64,000 bases of DNA from Mycobacteroides saopaulense (GTDB taxonomy: Bacteria > Actinomycetota > Actinomycetes > Mycobacteriales > Mycobacteriaceae). The stretch covers positions 3,224,001 to 3,288,000 of the forward strand of contig NZ_CP010271.1 in NCBI RefSeq assembly GCF_001456355.1, in the 5' to 3' direction. Position 1 is the stretch's first letter; each line of letters opens with the position of its first letter. The notes beneath the pieces are model-generated. The model was given only the letters and a program-made list of their open reading frames with translations, was not told where the DNA came from and did no database searches. The translations under genes and the position numbers were made by a program. Positions 63,031 through 64,000 of the stretch are shown here, piece by piece.

Positions 63031-64000
63031 CTACGAGGATCGGGCGCGCACCAACCGCAGCACCTCGGGGCCGTACTGCTCCAGCTTGCGGGCTCCTATC
63101 CCCGGGATGGCCACGAGTGCGGCGTCGTCACCGGGAAGCAGTTCGGCGATGGCGATCAGTGTGTTGTCGGTGAAGACCACGAACGCCGGCACCTTCATCT
63201 CCTTGGCCGTCTTGAGACGCCAATCCTTCAGTGCGACAAGAAGTTCCTCGTCGATATCGGAGGGGCAGCTCTCACAGCGCCGCAGCAGTACCGCCGCCGG
63301 TGTGCTCAGCGCCGCGTTACAGATCCGGCACCGCGCACCGCCGCCCCGGCGCCTCGGCGTGGACGCCGCGGGAAGTTGCGCAGTAGGAGCAATTCCGTTG
63401 AGGAATCGCGAATGCTTGCGCGACCTGCGGCCACCGGCCGCCCGGGCGAGTGCCCAACTCAGATTCAGATGCACACGCGCGCGGGTGATCCCGACATAGA
63501 GCAGGCGGCGCTCCTCCTCGACCGGCTCGATATCTCCGGCGCGCGACAAGGCATGCGAGATGGGCAGGGTGCCGTCGGCCAGGCCCACCAGGAACACCGC
63601 ATCCCACTCGAGACCCTTTGCCGCGTGCAGTGAGGCCAGGGTCACGCCCTGCACGGTCGGTGGGTGTCGCGCCTCGGCCCGTACCCGTAGTTCACGAACG
63701 AGCCCCGGCAGGTCCAGCTCCGGCTGACGAGCACACTCTTCCTCGGCGAGTTCGACGAGGGCGCGCAGCGATTCCCACCGCTCACGCGCCTGGGTGCCGT
63801 GCGGCTCTTCTTCAGACAATCCCAACGGTTCCAGGATCTCCCGAACCTGTTGCGGCACCGGTATCTCTGCACTCTCCCGGTCCGCACCGCGCTGCAGAGC
63901 CACCAGCGCCTGACGCACCTCCTGGCGCGTGAAGAACCCTTCACCGCCGCGCACCTGGAACGGTATGCCGGCCTCGGTGAGCGCCTCCTCATACACCTCC
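63031..64000 (-). CDS. uvrD2: DNA helicase UvrD2, C-terminal part (N-terminus outside window)
   Basis: The frame is open from 64000 to the stop at 63031, so only the C-terminal part is present (at least 322 residues). Motif [21 protein letters not shown] and motif [15 protein letters not shown] are visible. After them come a four-Cys zinc motif (CRICNAAL...RRCESC) and an HRDC domain ([28 protein letters not shown] ... [17 protein letters not shown]), a combination specific to UvrD2, an essential mycobacterial SF1 helicase for DNA repair. Confidence 0.95.
   Translation of the reverse strand, partial: EVYEEALTEAGIPFQVRGGEGFFTRQEVRQALVALQRGADRESAEIPVPQQVREILEPLGLSEEEPHGTQARERWESLRALVELAEEECARQPELDLPGLVRELRVRAEARHPPTVQGVTLASLHAAKGLEWDAVFLVGLADGTLPISHALSRAGDIEPVEEERRLLYVGITRARVHLNLSWALARAAGGRRSRKHSRFLNGIAPTAQLPAASTPRRRGGGARCRICNAALSTPAAVLLRRCESCPSDIDEELLVALKDWRLKTAKEMKVPAFVVFTDNTLIAIAELLPGDDAALVAIPGIGARKLEQYGPEVLRLVRARSS

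Overview
The window looks like chromosome of a rapidly growing mycobacterium, most likely of the Mycobacteroides abscessus/chelonae group. The evidence is the high GC content, an MspA-type porin, many F420-type oxidoreductases, a WhiB7 locus with a long leader, the mycobacterial tmRNA tag ADSHQRDYALAA, and gene order matching M. tuberculosis (smpB-ftsX-ftsE-Rv3103c-Rv3104c-prfB-fprA; hisN with fadE24-fadE23; Rv3193c-Rv3194c-Rv3195-Rv3196-Rv3197-whiB7-uvrD2). The species call is inference. No transposase, integrase, CRISPR array or rRNA was seen.

Layout. 1-5 kb: a partial LCP ligase, an F420-type reductase, a TetR/methyltransferase pair sharing an operator, a second methyltransferase and an MspA-like porin. 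5.3-23.4 kb: an accessory region that reads as an undescribed specialised-metabolite locus. Its left arm (minus strand) is a large SARP/NB-ARC/TPR regulator, a peptide-type ABC importer and a luciferase-like monooxygenase. Its right arm (plus strand) is a flavin reductase, an HpaB-type aromatic hydroxylase, a type I-beta DAHP synthase, a Cys-rich protein resembling ATC hydrolases, two glutamine-dependent asparagine-synthase-like amidotransferases and an MFS exporter. Most genes in each arm overlap or nearly touch. Two copies of a 60-bp near-perfect palindrome lie at 3.41 and 23.40 kb, about 20 kb apart, with this locus between them.

23.5-32.6 kb: NUDIX hydrolase, tmRNA, a TetR regulon with two matching operators (FAD oxidoreductase, tetR, DUF2834 membrane protein), then the conserved smpB-ftsX-ftsE-prfB block (trans-translation, division, release factor 2). 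32.6-44 kb: lipid and redox metabolism (IclR, degenerate SDR, acyl-CoA dehydrogenases, FprA, aromatic monooxygenase, HisN). 44-50 kb: small secreted proteins, a START-like/acyl-CoA ligase fusion, a Clp N-domain protein and the initiator tRNA.

50-64 kb: UPF0182 protein, PDZ/Lon-like protease, DCC oxidoreductase, a DUF2342 protein with a degenerate zinc motif, an orphan cyclodehydratase/E1-like protein, three tandem ABC1/UbiB kinases where M. tuberculosis has one, then whiB7 with its full control region (AT-rich box, -35/-10, 72-codon leader ORF, intrinsic terminator), a dienelactone hydrolase and the end of uvrD2, which runs off the window.
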